From the NCBI RefSeq assembly GCF_003386235.1, contig NZ_QRDZ01000009.1:62001-126000 (forward strand): 64,000 bases of DNA, read 5' to 3'. Within the stretch, counting starts at the first letter, position 1. The number at the start of each line of letters is the position of its first letter. This DNA is from Cohnella phaseoli (lineage in GTDB: Bacteria > Bacillota > Bacilli > Paenibacillales > Paenibacillaceae). Shown piece after piece: positions 51,260 to 60,269 of this stretch. The translations under genes were made by a program, and so were the position numbers. The notes beneath the pieces were generated by a model, which saw nothing but the letters and a program-made list of their open reading frames with translations, searched no databases and was not told the origin of the DNA.

Positions 51260-52864
51260 ATGGATAATTCGCAGATGCATGGTCTTGAGCTGGAGCCGGG
51301 CATGCTGTTTGGCGATCGCTATCGAATTGCGATGCCGATCGGCAGGGGAGGAATGGGGCGGGTTTACTTAGCCGAGGATACGAGGCTCGGAGGGAAGATG
51401 AGGGCGCTTAAGCTGACCCGGCCGCTGCCGGAGGAACGCAGGGCTTTCCTTCCGGAGGCGCAGCTGCTGAGCGAGCTGGATCACCCGCATTTGCCGGCCA
51501 TCGTCGATTATTATCCTCCTGACGCAAGCGGCGTCGCATGCATCGTAATGGAGTACATTGCCGGCGATACGCTTGCCGAGCGCTTCGAACGGTACGGGCT
51601 GCGCCTCGGGTTTCCGCTCGTGCTCGATGTTCTGATCGACCTGACAAACGTGCTAACGTATTTGCATTCGCAGGCTCCCGCCGTCGTCTTCCGCGATCTG
51701 AAGCCCGCGAACGTGCTTCTGGGTCAGGGCGATAAGGCGATTTTGGTCGACTTCGGCATCGCCCGGCGCTATCGCGAGCATAAGACGAGCGACACGCTGC
51801 AGCTCGGTACTCCGGGCTTTGCCGCGCCGGAGCAGCTGCGGGGCGAACAGTCCGACGAGCGCACCGATCTGTACGGTTTAGGCGCATTAGCGTACTTCCT
51901 TCTGTCGGGCGGACGCTTCGCCATGCGCCATCGCGGCGCAATCGCCCAGGCGCTGCAGGAGGACGTTCCCGCCGATTTCTCTCTGTTGCTCGGACGGATG
52001 CTGGCGGCAGAGCAGGCGGACAGACCGCGTTCCGCGGATGAACTGCTCGAGGAGTTATCCCGGATCAAGCTGGAGCTTGTCGGCCTGGACGGCTTTTCGC
52101 CGTCCGCCGCGCAAGAGCAAGAACAGAGCCGGGCGGATACGCGAGTCATAGCGCTCGTCTCCGCGTATCCGGGAGCGGGAGCGACATTCGCGTCGTTGGC
52201 ATTGTCGGCGACGCTCGGTAGCCAAAGCAAGGCGCACGCGCTCGTCGAGTGTCCCGGCGGCGATGCGGAGCTGTTCGCTCTGCTGAACGGGGAGAGGCGG
52301 ATGCCGAAGAGCGCCGTATTCGCTCGCGCGGACGGGAGACAGGCGACCGTCCCCGCATGGCGAGAAGGCGCTGCCGCCTATTATCCGCTTCGTCCGGAGG
52401 AGGAGCCGGCCGTTAACCGCGAGCCGGGCAAGGAGCTGGGCAAGTGGATCAGGCGACTTGGCGTTCCGCTTGTGCTGCTTGACGTTTCCAGCCGCTGGGA
52501 GCATCCCGCGACGATGGATTATGTGCTGCGCACGGCCGATCTCGTCGCGCTCGTGGTCGACTGCTATCCGGCCAAATGGTCGCCGCGCAGACAGTCGGCC
52601 TGCGCGGAGCTGTTCGGACAGGCCGAACGCCGCGGTATTCGCAGCCTATGGATCGCAAACCGGGATCAGCCGTTCGACGATCGCTCCAGTTGGCTGGCCC
52701 TGTTTCCGGAAGCCCCTGCAGCCATCTTGCCTGAGCTCCCTTCCTCCCTCATGCTGAACGCGCTGTGGAGAGGAGAAGGTTTTCCGCGGGACGAGCGGAC
52801 GGGTCGAACGATGCAACGGGCGCTGCGATCTGTGATGAGTCTTTTGTCCGAACGATCGCGTTGA
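51260..52864 (+). CDS. Ser/Thr protein kinase fused to a degenerate MinD/ParA-like domain
   Basis: The 534-residue protein has an N-terminal Hanks-type kinase (about 17-275): glycine loop GRGGMG at 28-33, K51, catalytic FRDLKPAN with D146 (Phe replaces the usual His), and DFG at 164-166. Residues of about 293-530 look like a MinD/CpaE-type P-loop fold beginning VIALVSAYPGAGATF (296-310). The Walker A lysines are absent (PGAGAT), so ATP hydrolysis there is doubtful. There is no membrane helix or PASTA repeat, so it is not PrkC. GAGGAGAGAGG precedes the ATG. No phosphatase gene is adjacent. Confidence 0.85.
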   Translation: MDNSQMHGLELEPGMLFGDRYRIAMPIGRGGMGRVYLAEDTRLGGKMRALKLTRPLPEERRAFLPEAQLLSELDHPHLPAIVDYYPPDASGVACIVMEYIAGDTLAERFERYGLRLGFPLVLDVLIDLTNVLTYLHSQAPAVVFRDLKPANVLLGQGDKAILVDFGIARRYREHKTSDTLQLGTPGFAAPEQLRGEQSDERTDLYGLGALAYFLLSGGRFAMRHRGAIAQALQEDVPADFSLLLGRMLAAEQADRPRSADELLEELSRIKLELVGLDGFSPSAAQEQEQSRADTRVIALVSAYPGAGATFASLALSATLGSQSKAHALVECPGGDAELFALLNGERRMPKSAVFARADGRQATVPAWREGAAAYYPLRPEEEPAVNREPGKELGKWIRRLGVPLVLLDVSSRWEHPATMDYVLRTADLVALVVDCYPAKWSPRRQSACAELFGQAERRGIRSLWIANRDQPFDDRSSWLALFPEAPAAILPELPSSLMLNALWRGEGFPRDERTGRTMQRALRSVMSLLSERSR

Positions 52865-52946
52865 CAAACTGACGCCCTTCGACCTATTTTTATTCGCTTT
52901 GACAGGCGTGGTACAATAGGTTAGGAACAAACGCGAGGTGATGATG

Positions 52947-53645
52947 ATGAATAATGAAAATATATTGATTATCGAGGATGAAGATTCGATTGCAAGAATT
53001 TTGCAACTTGAGCTGGAGCATGAAGGCTATGGCGTAGGAAGAGCGGCCGACGGGCGCAAAGGGCTGGAGATGGCCGTGTCCGGAGAATGGGATCTCGTGC
53101 TGCTCGACGTGATGCTGCCTGAGCTGAACGGCATCGAGGTGCTTCGTCGGCTGCGTCAGAACGACGCTGCCGTTCCGGTCATTTTGCTGACGGCCAGGGA
53201 TACGGTTCCCGATAAGGTGAGCGGCTTCGAGCATGGGGCCAACGATTATATTACGAAGCCGTTCGCGATGGAGGAACTGCTGGCAAGAGTGCGGAATCTG
53301 CTGCGAATATTCAAAGCGTCCCGAGAGGGCGATAGCGAGGACGTAATCAAAATCGGCGATTTGACGATTGAGCTGCTGACGCGCAAAGTATATCGCAAGG
53401 ATCATTCGATCGATCTGACGCCGCGGGAATTCGAGCTGTTGCTGTACTTGGCCCGCAATAAAAACGAAGAGAAGACGCGGGACGAAATTTTGTCCGATGT
53501 ATGGGGCTACGAATATATCGGCGATACGAACGTCGTCGACGTCTACATTCGTTATTTGCGGCAGAAGATGGACAAGGGGTATCGTCATAAGCTGCTGCAC
53601 ACCGTTCGCGGCGTCGGCTATATGCTGAAGGAGCCGGATGCATGA
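52947..53645 (+). CDS. OmpR-family response regulator
   Basis: The 232-residue protein has a receiver domain (phosphoacceptor D54 in LLDVMLPELNG, T/K motifs in LLTAR and TKPF) and a winged-helix output domain (LTPREFELLLYLARN, VVDVYIRYLRQKMD). Three ATG codons in series (52941-52949) and a GTG precede; the ATG at 52947 is best spaced from GAGG. The histidine kinase begins inside its stop (ATGA), so they form a two-component system, related in layout to CssRS/YkoGH. The signal is not evident. Confidence 0.92.
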   Translation: MNNENILIIEDEDSIARILQLELEHEGYGVGRAADGRKGLEMAVSGEWDLVLLDVMLPELNGIEVLRRLRQNDAAVPVILLTARDTVPDKVSGFEHGANDYITKPFAMEELLARVRNLLRIFKASREGDSEDVIKIGDLTIELLTRKVYRKDHSIDLTPREFELLLYLARNKNEEKTRDEILSDVWGYEYIGDTNVVDVYIRYLRQKMDKGYRHKLLHTVRGVGYMLKEPDA

Positions 53646-54994
53646 CCCTTAGATCCAGATTTACCTTATTTACGGTTTTCTGGTTGATTTTTATTTTGAT
53701 TTTGTACAATATTTTCGTCTACTTCTTCGTGATTCGGGTCACGACGCGAGGAGAGCTGCAGCTTCTGGCCAGCAAGGCGGATCAGGTGATCGAGTCATTG
53801 CGCAAGCGAAGCATGCAGGGGCTTGACGAACCGAAGCTGCTCAGCGATCTTTATAACTACAACGAGATGATGAGAGTCGTCGTCGGCGAGCAGATTGTCA
53901 ATAAAGTCGGGACGGACGAGGAGCTGCTCTCGATCCCTTCGCAGTTCCAGGTATACAACTACTCGGACACGATGCAGATCAACGGACAGCGCGTGCTGTT
54001 TCTATCCAAGCCGATATTTGATCAAGGACGGATGGTCGGCACGATAGAGGCGGCCCGCCGGTTGACGGTGCTGGACAGCTATTTACAAATTCTGGTCGGC
54101 GCTCTGACCGTCACGAGCATCGGCGCGGTCGTGTTCGCCATTTTCGGCACGTATTGGTTTACGTCCCGACTTACGGGGCCGATCGGCCAGATGGTGCAGA
54201 CGATGCGCGAGATCGACCGAAGCGGCAAGCTGTACCGCGTCAAGCTGAACGGGCGGGAAGAATCGATTGAGCTGCAGCAGATGGTGCGGGCGTTTAACCA
54301 GATGATCGACCGGCTGGACCGGACGATCGAGAGCCAGAAGCATTTCGTCGCGGACGCCTCACACGAGCTAAAGACGCCGCTTACGGTTATTTCCAGCTAC
54401 GCGGATATGCTGAAGCGCTGGGGCAGGGATAACGTAGAAGTCCGGGACGAAGCGATCGAAGCGATTGCCAGGGAAACGGAACGTTTGCAAAATCTGATTC
54501 GTTCCATGCTTACCCTCGCCGAAGCGGAGCAGGACAATTGGCTGAACGTATCGCGTTTTGACGTCGTGGGCATCGTCCGGGAGTTATCCGAAGTGCTCGG
54601 GACGACGTTCCATCGCAGCATTCGCGTGCATTCGGATCATCAGTTCGTGTACATGAAGGGAGATAAGGATAAGGTGCGGCAACTGCTGCTCATCCTAATC
54701 GATAACGCGCTGAAGTACAGCAAGGAGCCGATCGATGTGCGAATTCGCAATCAGAAGAGCGGCATCAAGCTGGAGGTGATCGATTACGGCATCGGCGTTC
54801 CCGAGAACGAGATCCCGAACATGTTTCAGCGCTTCTACCGGGTGGATGAAGCTCGACACCGATCAACCGGAGGCAGCGGCCTCGGTCTGTCGATTGCCAA
54901 GAAGATTATCGACGTTCACGAGGGCAGCGTAGAGGTATACAGCAAGCCGGGCAAGGGGACAACGGTATCGATCCAACTGCCCCGCAAAGTTTAA
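53642..54994 (+). CDS. sensor histidine kinase, HisKA type
   Basis: The 450-residue kinase has a helix at about 9-30, an external domain of about 120 residues, a second helix at about 148-172, a HAMP domain, phosphoacceptor H241 in DASHELKTPL, and ATP-binding N/G boxes NALKYS, DYGIGVP and GGSGLGLSIAKKI. It is translationally coupled to the response regulator. The external part has no recognised ligand-binding motif. The stop is followed by a decayed repeat rather than a terminator. Confidence 0.93.
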   Translation: MTLRSRFTLFTVFWLIFILILYNIFVYFFVIRVTTRGELQLLASKADQVIESLRKRSMQGLDEPKLLSDLYNYNEMMRVVVGEQIVNKVGTDEELLSIPSQFQVYNYSDTMQINGQRVLFLSKPIFDQGRMVGTIEAARRLTVLDSYLQILVGALTVTSIGAVVFAIFGTYWFTSRLTGPIGQMVQTMREIDRSGKLYRVKLNGREESIELQQMVRAFNQMIDRLDRTIESQKHFVADASHELKTPLTVISSYADMLKRWGRDNVEVRDEAIEAIARETERLQNLIRSMLTLAEAEQDNWLNVSRFDVVGIVRELSEVLGTTFHRSIRVHSDHQFVYMKGDKDKVRQLLLILIDNALKYSKEPIDVRIRNQKSGIKLEVIDYGIGVPENEIPNMFQRFYRVDEARHRSTGGSGLGLSIAKKIIDVHEGSVEVYSKPGKGTTVSIQLPRKV

Positions 54995-55007
54995 GAGGAA
55001 GTTCAAC

Positions 55008-55045
55008 AGGAAGCGGATTCGACGTCGAATCTTGAACTCAGCCGG
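55008..55045. repeat. decayed inverted copy of the 167-bp element, containing a 16-bp palindrome
   Basis: Bases 55008-55045 match about 38 bases of the right half of the 24503-24669 element in inverted orientation with four or so mismatches. Within it GATTCGACGTCGAATC (55016-55031) is a perfect palindrome that is imperfect in the longer copy. A weak promoter (TTGCTC 55059, TACTAT 55083, spacer 18) follows for the GNAT gene. Confidence 0.6.
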
Positions 55046-55164
55046 ATCTAAAAATGGCTTGCTCGGCATTGTCGGATTCCGATACTATAGGAAGTAAGTA
55101 ATGGGAACATAGTTTCAGCATTGTTTCGGCCCCCGTGTCCGGAACGGCTACGGGAGGTGCAGAG

Positions 55165-55830
55165 GTGCTAAAACTGGTGAACATGCCCGGCGAAGGCCGG
55201 ATGCTGTCGCTGACCATTCGTAATTATGGAAGGGGGGACTTCGCGAATCTGATCGCGTTGCAGGCGAGGTGTTTTCCTCCGCCTTTTCCGTCCGAGCTGT
55301 GGTGGAACGAAGAGCAGCTGAACGAGCACGCAACCCGTTTTCCGGAAGGAGCGCTTTGCGCGGAGGTAGACGGAACGATCGTTGGCTCGATGACGGCTTT
55401 GCGAGTTACTGTGTCCGAAGACAGGCCTCACAATTGGGCCTCGATGACGGATAACGGTTACATTCGCAATCATGAGCCGGACGGAGATACGATTTACGTC
55501 GTCGATCTGTGCGTAGATCCGCACTATCGCAAGCTGGGGCTGGGGAAATGGCTGATGCAGTCGATGTTCGAGACGGTCGTTCATCTAGGCTGTCGCAGAT
55601 TGCTCGGAGGAGGACGCATACCCGGCTACAAAGTCCATTCCGCCAATATGGGACCGGAGGAGTACGTTCGAAAAGTATGCGAAGGCGCGCTGAAAGATCC
55701 GGTGATCACCTTCATGCTTCGCTGCGGCAGATTGCCGGTAGGAGTCGCCGCCGAATACTTGGAAGACGAGCAATCCTTGAATTATGCGGCTTTGATGGAA
55801 TGGCGAAATCCTTTTAAGACGGAGAGATGA
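55165..55830 (+). CDS. GNAT family N-acetyltransferase
   Basis: The 221-residue protein has the GNAT acetyl-CoA signature VDLCVDPHYRKLGLGKWLM (beta4 strand and pyrophosphate loop) and a GALCAEVDGTIVGSM strand pair before it. The C-terminal 80 residues are unlike small GNATs and contain a GRIPGYK segment found in larger acyltransferase-like proteins. GTG at 55165 follows GGGAGGTG; upstream in-frame codons lack a ribosome site. The target is unknown. The next gene, also acetyltransferase-like, begins three bases after its stop. Confidence 0.8.
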   Translation: MLKLVNMPGEGRMLSLTIRNYGRGDFANLIALQARCFPPPFPSELWWNEEQLNEHATRFPEGALCAEVDGTIVGSMTALRVTVSEDRPHNWASMTDNGYIRNHEPDGDTIYVVDLCVDPHYRKLGLGKWLMQSMFETVVHLGCRRLLGGGRIPGYKVHSANMGPEEYVRKVCEGALKDPVITFMLRCGRLPVGVAAEYLEDEQSLNYAALMEWRNPFKTER

Positions 55831-55832
55831 AT

Positions 55833-56504
55833 ATGGAATATATCCGCGTTACATCGATAGAAGATCCCAATTTTGCGCAAATGCATCGTCTAATGAGCTC
55901 GATCTTCCCGCCAGAGGAAGTGCTCGCGTTCGAATTATGGAAGGAACCGCTCGAAGATCCGGGCATTCACGTCTATGTCGCGGTTCATAACGACAGCGTT
56001 GTCGGTGCGACGGAATACCGCTATTACCCGGATATGCGCGTTGCAATGACCGATTTTACGATTATCGGCACGGCCGGGCTGGGTATCGGACGTTTTCTGT
56101 ACATCGAGAGATCCCGCGATCTCGAAAGGCTGCAGAAGGAGAGCGGCACGGAATCGATCGGCATGTTCGCGGAGATTTATCGGCCGCATTCGGTTTCCTC
56201 GCTGAAGTTCGGCAACGTGCTTCCGATGCATCCGGCCGTCAGACGCGAAGTGCTGTCTCATATCGGCTATCGGAGGCTTGATCTGAATTACGTTCACCCT
56301 TCGTGGGATCACGAGGGCAAAGCGGTATCCGAGCTTGATCTCGGGTTCTGTTCGGCCGAGGCGGCGCAGCATTCGCTGCCTTCCGACTTAATCGTTCGTT
56401 TCCTCCGGCAATACTATTCGGCGCTGCCGAACAAACCGAAGGAATGGGAAGAGATGATCCGCGAGCTGGAAGGAAGGGACGAGGTCGAACTGCTTCCGCT
56501 ATGA
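55833..56504 (+). CDS. GNAT-like protein
   Basis: The 223-residue protein has an acetyltransferase-like core: YVAVHNDSVVGATEYRYY, then LGIGRFLYIERSRDLERL where the usual acetyl-CoA loop would lie. The loop is a divergent form of Q/RxxGxG/A, so activity is uncertain. Of two in-frame ATGs (55827 and 55833), the second is better spaced from GGAG. It probably shares a transcript with the preceding GNAT gene. Its 3' end overlaps the germination gene on the other strand by six bases. Confidence 0.65.
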   Translation: MEYIRVTSIEDPNFAQMHRLMSSIFPPEEVLAFELWKEPLEDPGIHVYVAVHNDSVVGATEYRYYPDMRVAMTDFTIIGTAGLGIGRFLYIERSRDLERLQKESGTESIGMFAEIYRPHSVSSLKFGNVLPMHPAVRREVLSHIGYRRLDLNYVHPSWDHEGKAVSELDLGFCSAEAAQHSLPSDLIVRFLRQYYSALPNKPKEWEEMIRELEGRDEVELLPL

Positions 56505-57668
56505 CTTCGGCGATTCGGCGATTCGTCCCTTGTATTTGCCGGAATGGATGATCATAGCCCGCACGCGAACCGAACCGAGCGCGGCGGAAGCGAAGCCCTC
56601 TCCGCGCAGGTAGGACTTCCAGTCGGAATGATGATATTTGAAGATCGGATAACCTAGGTTCAGAATGTCTGCGCCAATGTTTTTACCGGCGTCGTAAGTG
56701 GATCTTACGGTTTTCTCGACCTCTTGCTCCAGCAGCTGTCTCATTTTCGCTTCGTCGAGATTTTGCTGCATTTCATCAATGAAGGCTTTAACCTTGATGT
56801 CGAGGTTGAAGTTCAACCTTCCGTCCCGAACGGCGTAACGGACCTTAAATTTTTTCATGCGGACAACAAAGGTGATAACCGGATTTTCCTCATTTTCAAT
56901 CGTAAGCGGTACCCGGAACATTTTTTCGTCCAGGTACCGTTTTCCTATTAATTGCTCTGTAGTCAACGTACCCAAGAAGTCGGTTCCCTTGAAGAAAAAG
57001 GCTCCGTCCATGATCAATAGCGAAATCGGTTTGCCGCCTTCGAGCCAACTTGAGGAATCAATCGTCAACCGCGGGATCATGGCGGTTTTGCCGCGCTCGT
57101 AAGTATCGGACAGGAAGCGGTATAAATAAACCGGCTTGATGTAAGAGAACTGTCTATACGACTCGTCGGGCTTCATCATTAACGAATCGTAAAGCGAACG
57201 ATTGTAAAACGGAAACGCATTAAGCAGTCTCTCAATCGGTTCATCCGTTCCGAACAGCCACAGGTTGTAACGGATCTCCCGGTATCGGTTGATAAGATCC
57301 GTCAGATCGATGATGCCGACGTTGCGCAGCGCTCGTTTCGTGAATATGACCGTCTTGATGTGTCCCCAATATATCGGAAATTGCTCGGATTTGTACACCT
57401 TGAACATCGCGTCCGCAATCGATTTGCCTTTGCCGATCCCGACCACGTCATTCTGCTTGGCGCCGACGGGTGCGCCTTCGCGCCTAGCGATTTCGGAAAA
57501 TTGCGCCGACTGGAGATAGACGACAAACTGCTCGTTCTCGTAGTCGATGCTCAGCGAGGTCAAATAGTTCATGCGGTCGATATTTTTGTAATCCCAGCAT
57601 CCTGCGATCGTCATGGACGAGAGGGTAATCGTTAGCAGCGCGCAGAGCTTTAGCAGCAGTTTAGGCAA
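56499..57668 (-). CDS. germination receptor lipoprotein, Ger(x)C family
   Basis: The 389-residue protein is the C subunit of a GerA-type nutrient receptor in the spore inner membrane. A signal peptide ends in the lipobox IAGC with C24 as the lipidation site, followed by WDYKNIDRMNYL, typical of the family. Later motifs include DGAFFFKGTDFLGTLT. The likely start is TTG at 57668 with AAAGGA ahead. It is the last gene of the operon, 14 bases after the A subunit. Confidence 0.93.
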   Translation of the reverse strand: MPKLLLKLCALLTITLSSMTIAGCWDYKNIDRMNYLTSLSIDYENEQFVVYLQSAQFSEIARREGAPVGAKQNDVVGIGKGKSIADAMFKVYKSEQFPIYWGHIKTVIFTKRALRNVGIIDLTDLINRYREIRYNLWLFGTDEPIERLLNAFPFYNRSLYDSLMMKPDESYRQFSYIKPVYLYRFLSDTYERGKTAMIPRLTIDSSSWLEGGKPISLLIMDGAFFFKGTDFLGTLTTEQLIGKRYLDEKMFRVPLTIENEENPVITFVVRMKKFKVRYAVRDGRLNFNLDIKVKAFIDEMQQNLDEAKMRQLLEQEVEKTVRSTYDAGKNIGADILNLGYPIFKYHHSDWKSYLRGEGFASAALGSVRVRAMIIHSGKYKGRIAESPKS

Positions 57669-57682
57669 GCGAAATCATTCCT

Positions 57683-59110
57683 TTAAGATCGCTTTTTTAA
57701 GTATCGCGGAACGTAAGTGCCCAGCTTGCGGGGGAACATGAGCAGAGCTCTGCCGATATCTTTCGGCGTGATCGGGGCAAGCGGCGCGAGGAACGATACT
57801 CCGAACGAGTTGAGGCTGGTCAAGTATACGAGCAGGATAAGAACGGACAGCATAAAGCCGTACATTCCCAAGGTTGCGCTAATAAAAACCGACGAATAAC
57901 GCAATATGCTCACAGTGCCGCTTAGCGTTTGACTCACGAGCGTTGATCCGGCGACGGTCGACATTGCGGCGATGACGACCATGGAAGGGGAGATCAGCCC
58001 GGCGCGAATTGCGGCATCTCCGATAATAAGGCCGCCGACGACGGTTAGCGTCTGTCCGATCATCGAGGGAAGACGGTATCCGGCTTCCTTAAATGTTTCA
58101 AGCAGCGTCAGCACCAGAAACATCTCCATCGGCGTGCTTAGCGGAATGCCGATTCTCGTCGTCACGATGGTCGCCAGCAAGGGAAACGGAATTTGATCCT
58201 GGTGGTAGCCGGTCAGCGCGATATAGAAGCCGGGAAGAAAAATAGCGACGAGCAGGCTGAACAGACGCAGCAGCTGCCCGAACGATGCGGACAGGAAATT
58301 AAAGTGCGTATCTTCGGGCGTCTTCAGCAGCATCAACAGCGAGATTGGCGCGATCATGGCGCCGGGCACTCCGTCGATGACGATCGCGAATCGCCCGCGC
58401 AGCACGCAGGAGGTGACGAAATCGGGTCTGCCGGTATAGATCGTCAGCGGAAAGAGGCTGAATGGAGTGTCCGAGATCAGCTCTTCAAGCTGCGTAGAGC
58501 TGATCAGTTCCTCGATTTGCCCCCCAAGCCGCTCCAGTCTCCCGCGAATATCGGCGAGCAGGGAGGGCGAGATTTTCTCCGAGTCGAAGATGAGGCCGAC
58601 CTTGGTTGCCGTTTTTGTGCCGATGATATAAGTCTCGAACGACACGGTATGCACGGGCATATAACGTCTGAGCAAGCCGAAGTTCGTTTCTATCGATTCG
58701 ACCAATCCATTCTTTGGTCCGCGGATCGATACCTCGATGTTTGTTTCCTCTGTTTGGCGCTCTGGGAATTGAGCCGCGTTAAAAGCGAAGAACATATTCA
58801 GTTGGGAAAAACCGATAATTACATTGCCCTTGAACAGCAGAGCATCCGTTGTCGAGGCGGAAAGCTCCTTAATAGGCCGCAGGCGGATCGAAGCGCGGTA
58901 TTCGATATTCTCTGTCTTCTCCAGCCCGGTTTGGTGGTAAAGCTCGCGAATTTGCGGCAGCACCAGCCGATTAATCAGTTGAATGTCGCATAGCGACGGA
59001 CAGAAAAACAAAGTTGCGCTAGTGCGATCCGGAAGAGGAACGAGATCGGAAATGACGTCCGCATTGTGGCGATATCGTGCCTTAAGCGTATCGAGGGCAT
59101 CGGTAGTCAT
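57683..59110 (-). CDS. spore germination protein, GerA family (A subunit)
   Basis: The 475-residue protein has the hydrophilic N-terminal domain (about 230 residues, with VEYRASIRLRPIKE-like and IVIDGVPGAMIAP segments) and several C-terminal membrane helices, as in GerAA. It acts with B and C subunits to sense nutrients and open the spore ion channel. AAGGAG precedes the ATG, which overlaps the permease stop (ATGA). The operon order here is B-A-C, whereas gerA of B. subtilis is A-B-C. Confidence 0.95.
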   Translation of the reverse strand: MTTDALDTLKARYRHNADVISDLVPLPDRTSATLFFCPSLCDIQLINRLVLPQIRELYHQTGLEKTENIEYRASIRLRPIKELSASTTDALLFKGNVIIGFSQLNMFFAFNAAQFPERQTEETNIEVSIRGPKNGLVESIETNFGLLRRYMPVHTVSFETYIIGTKTATKVGLIFDSEKISPSLLADIRGRLERLGGQIEELISSTQLEELISDTPFSLFPLTIYTGRPDFVTSCVLRGRFAIVIDGVPGAMIAPISLLMLLKTPEDTHFNFLSASFGQLLRLFSLLVAIFLPGFYIALTGYHQDQIPFPLLATIVTTRIGIPLSTPMEMFLVLTLLETFKEAGYRLPSMIGQTLTVVGGLIIGDAAIRAGLISPSMVVIAAMSTVAGSTLVSQTLSGTVSILRYSSVFISATLGMYGFMLSVLILLVYLTSLNSFGVSFLAPLAPITPKDIGRALLMFPRKLGTYVPRYLKKRS

Positions 59111-60183
59111 GATTGCGCTCCTTGTCGTTTTTTGGCGGGAATTTTGAAGAGGATTAGCAAAATCAGGCTCATGGCAAGCATCGTATAGAAGTCCGCCGGA
59201 AAATAAAAGTGAGTCAGCAAGGAGATGAAGCTGATGTCGCCGATCGGATAAAGAACGAGGCCGAGAATCGCCAGCGTCACGATCGGTAGCGCAAGCTTAT
59301 GAAAATTGAAAAATTGAAAAATCAGCCATAAAGTAAAGCTTAATCGGACGAACGCTCCGCTCACCCATTGAAAGATCGACAGAAAGTCGACATGTTCGAT
59401 AAAGGAGCCGATTTTGACGAGCCGCCATTGCTCAAACGCGGGATAACGCTGCAGCGAGCCTTCGACCGGTCCGAACTCCGCGATGCTGCCCAGCAAGGGG
59501 CCGAGCGTCAGGCCGGTTAGCAGAACCGCGAGCAGAAGCAGATGTCTCTTTTTGATCGATGTGGAAACATGATGTTGGACGAACAGCAGCAGCAAGAGTT
59601 CGACCAAGCCGGAGCCGGCGAACGGGATACCGCGGGAGAAAGCCGCCGCGTCGCGCTCGAATATCGGGAACAGCAAGCCATAGTCTTTGTGTGGCCAGTT
59701 GGCGATCATAACGAATTCTCCGAACACAACGATAAAGGGCAGTAGAATTCCGGCCGACAAGGCTACGGAGCGCAAACCTCGGGATGCGGTGTATGCGCAC
59801 AGCAGCAAGAAGGACGCGGCCACGGCGTATTGGGGCGTAAATGGCAAATAGGAGGACGTTGTCCAAGTTGTCATGTCTTTGACTGTCACGGCGGCGGACA
59901 AAGTGAGCGCAACCGCAAACAAGCCGGCGATCGTCCGGGATACGACGGAGCCAAATCGTTCCTGGAGATAAGCAAGTGCGGCTTGTCGGTTAAGCGACTT
60001 GATCATTCGGGCGATCAGCAGGAAAAAGGGGACGAGAATCAGAAACGTGGCGAGGACCGAGATCCAGGCGTCTCTACCGGAAGCGTCGAGCAGCAACGGG
60101 ATGACGAGCACATGGTTGACGAGACCGATCGATTGGATAAAGATAAAGCTGATCTGCAGCAGAGAGAAGGTCGGAGTTTTCAA
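59107..60183 (-). CDS. spore germination permease, GerB family (B subunit)
   Basis: The 358-residue protein has about ten membrane helices of the amino acid-polyamine permease type seen in GerAB, the nutrient-binding subunit. A TTG start at 60183 with AAGGAGG seven bases ahead was preferred over an ATG 39 bases upstream (60222), because the family begins near this residue (KTPTFSLLQISFIFI) and the ATG has a poor ribosome site. It is first in the operon. No convincing sigma-G promoter could be picked out before it. Confidence 0.9.
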   Translation of the reverse strand: MKTPTFSLLQISFIFIQSIGLVNHVLVIPLLLDASGRDAWISVLATFLILVPFFLLIARMIKSLNRQAALAYLQERFGSVVSRTIAGLFAVALTLSAAVTVKDMTTWTTSSYLPFTPQYAVAASFLLLCAYTASRGLRSVALSAGILLPFIVVFGEFVMIANWPHKDYGLLFPIFERDAAAFSRGIPFAGSGLVELLLLLFVQHHVSTSIKKRHLLLLAVLLTGLTLGPLLGSIAEFGPVEGSLQRYPAFEQWRLVKIGSFIEHVDFLSIFQWVSGAFVRLSFTLWLIFQFFNFHKLALPIVTLAILGLVLYPIGDISFISLLTHFYFPADFYTMLAMSLILLILFKIPAKKRQGAQS

Positions 60184-60269
60184 CGGGCGGCCTCCTTCAA
60201 GGGGATAAAACCTCCTTGTCATTGTTTGTCTTTCTTACCTTAAAATATACGGGAATTAGGGGATGCGGA

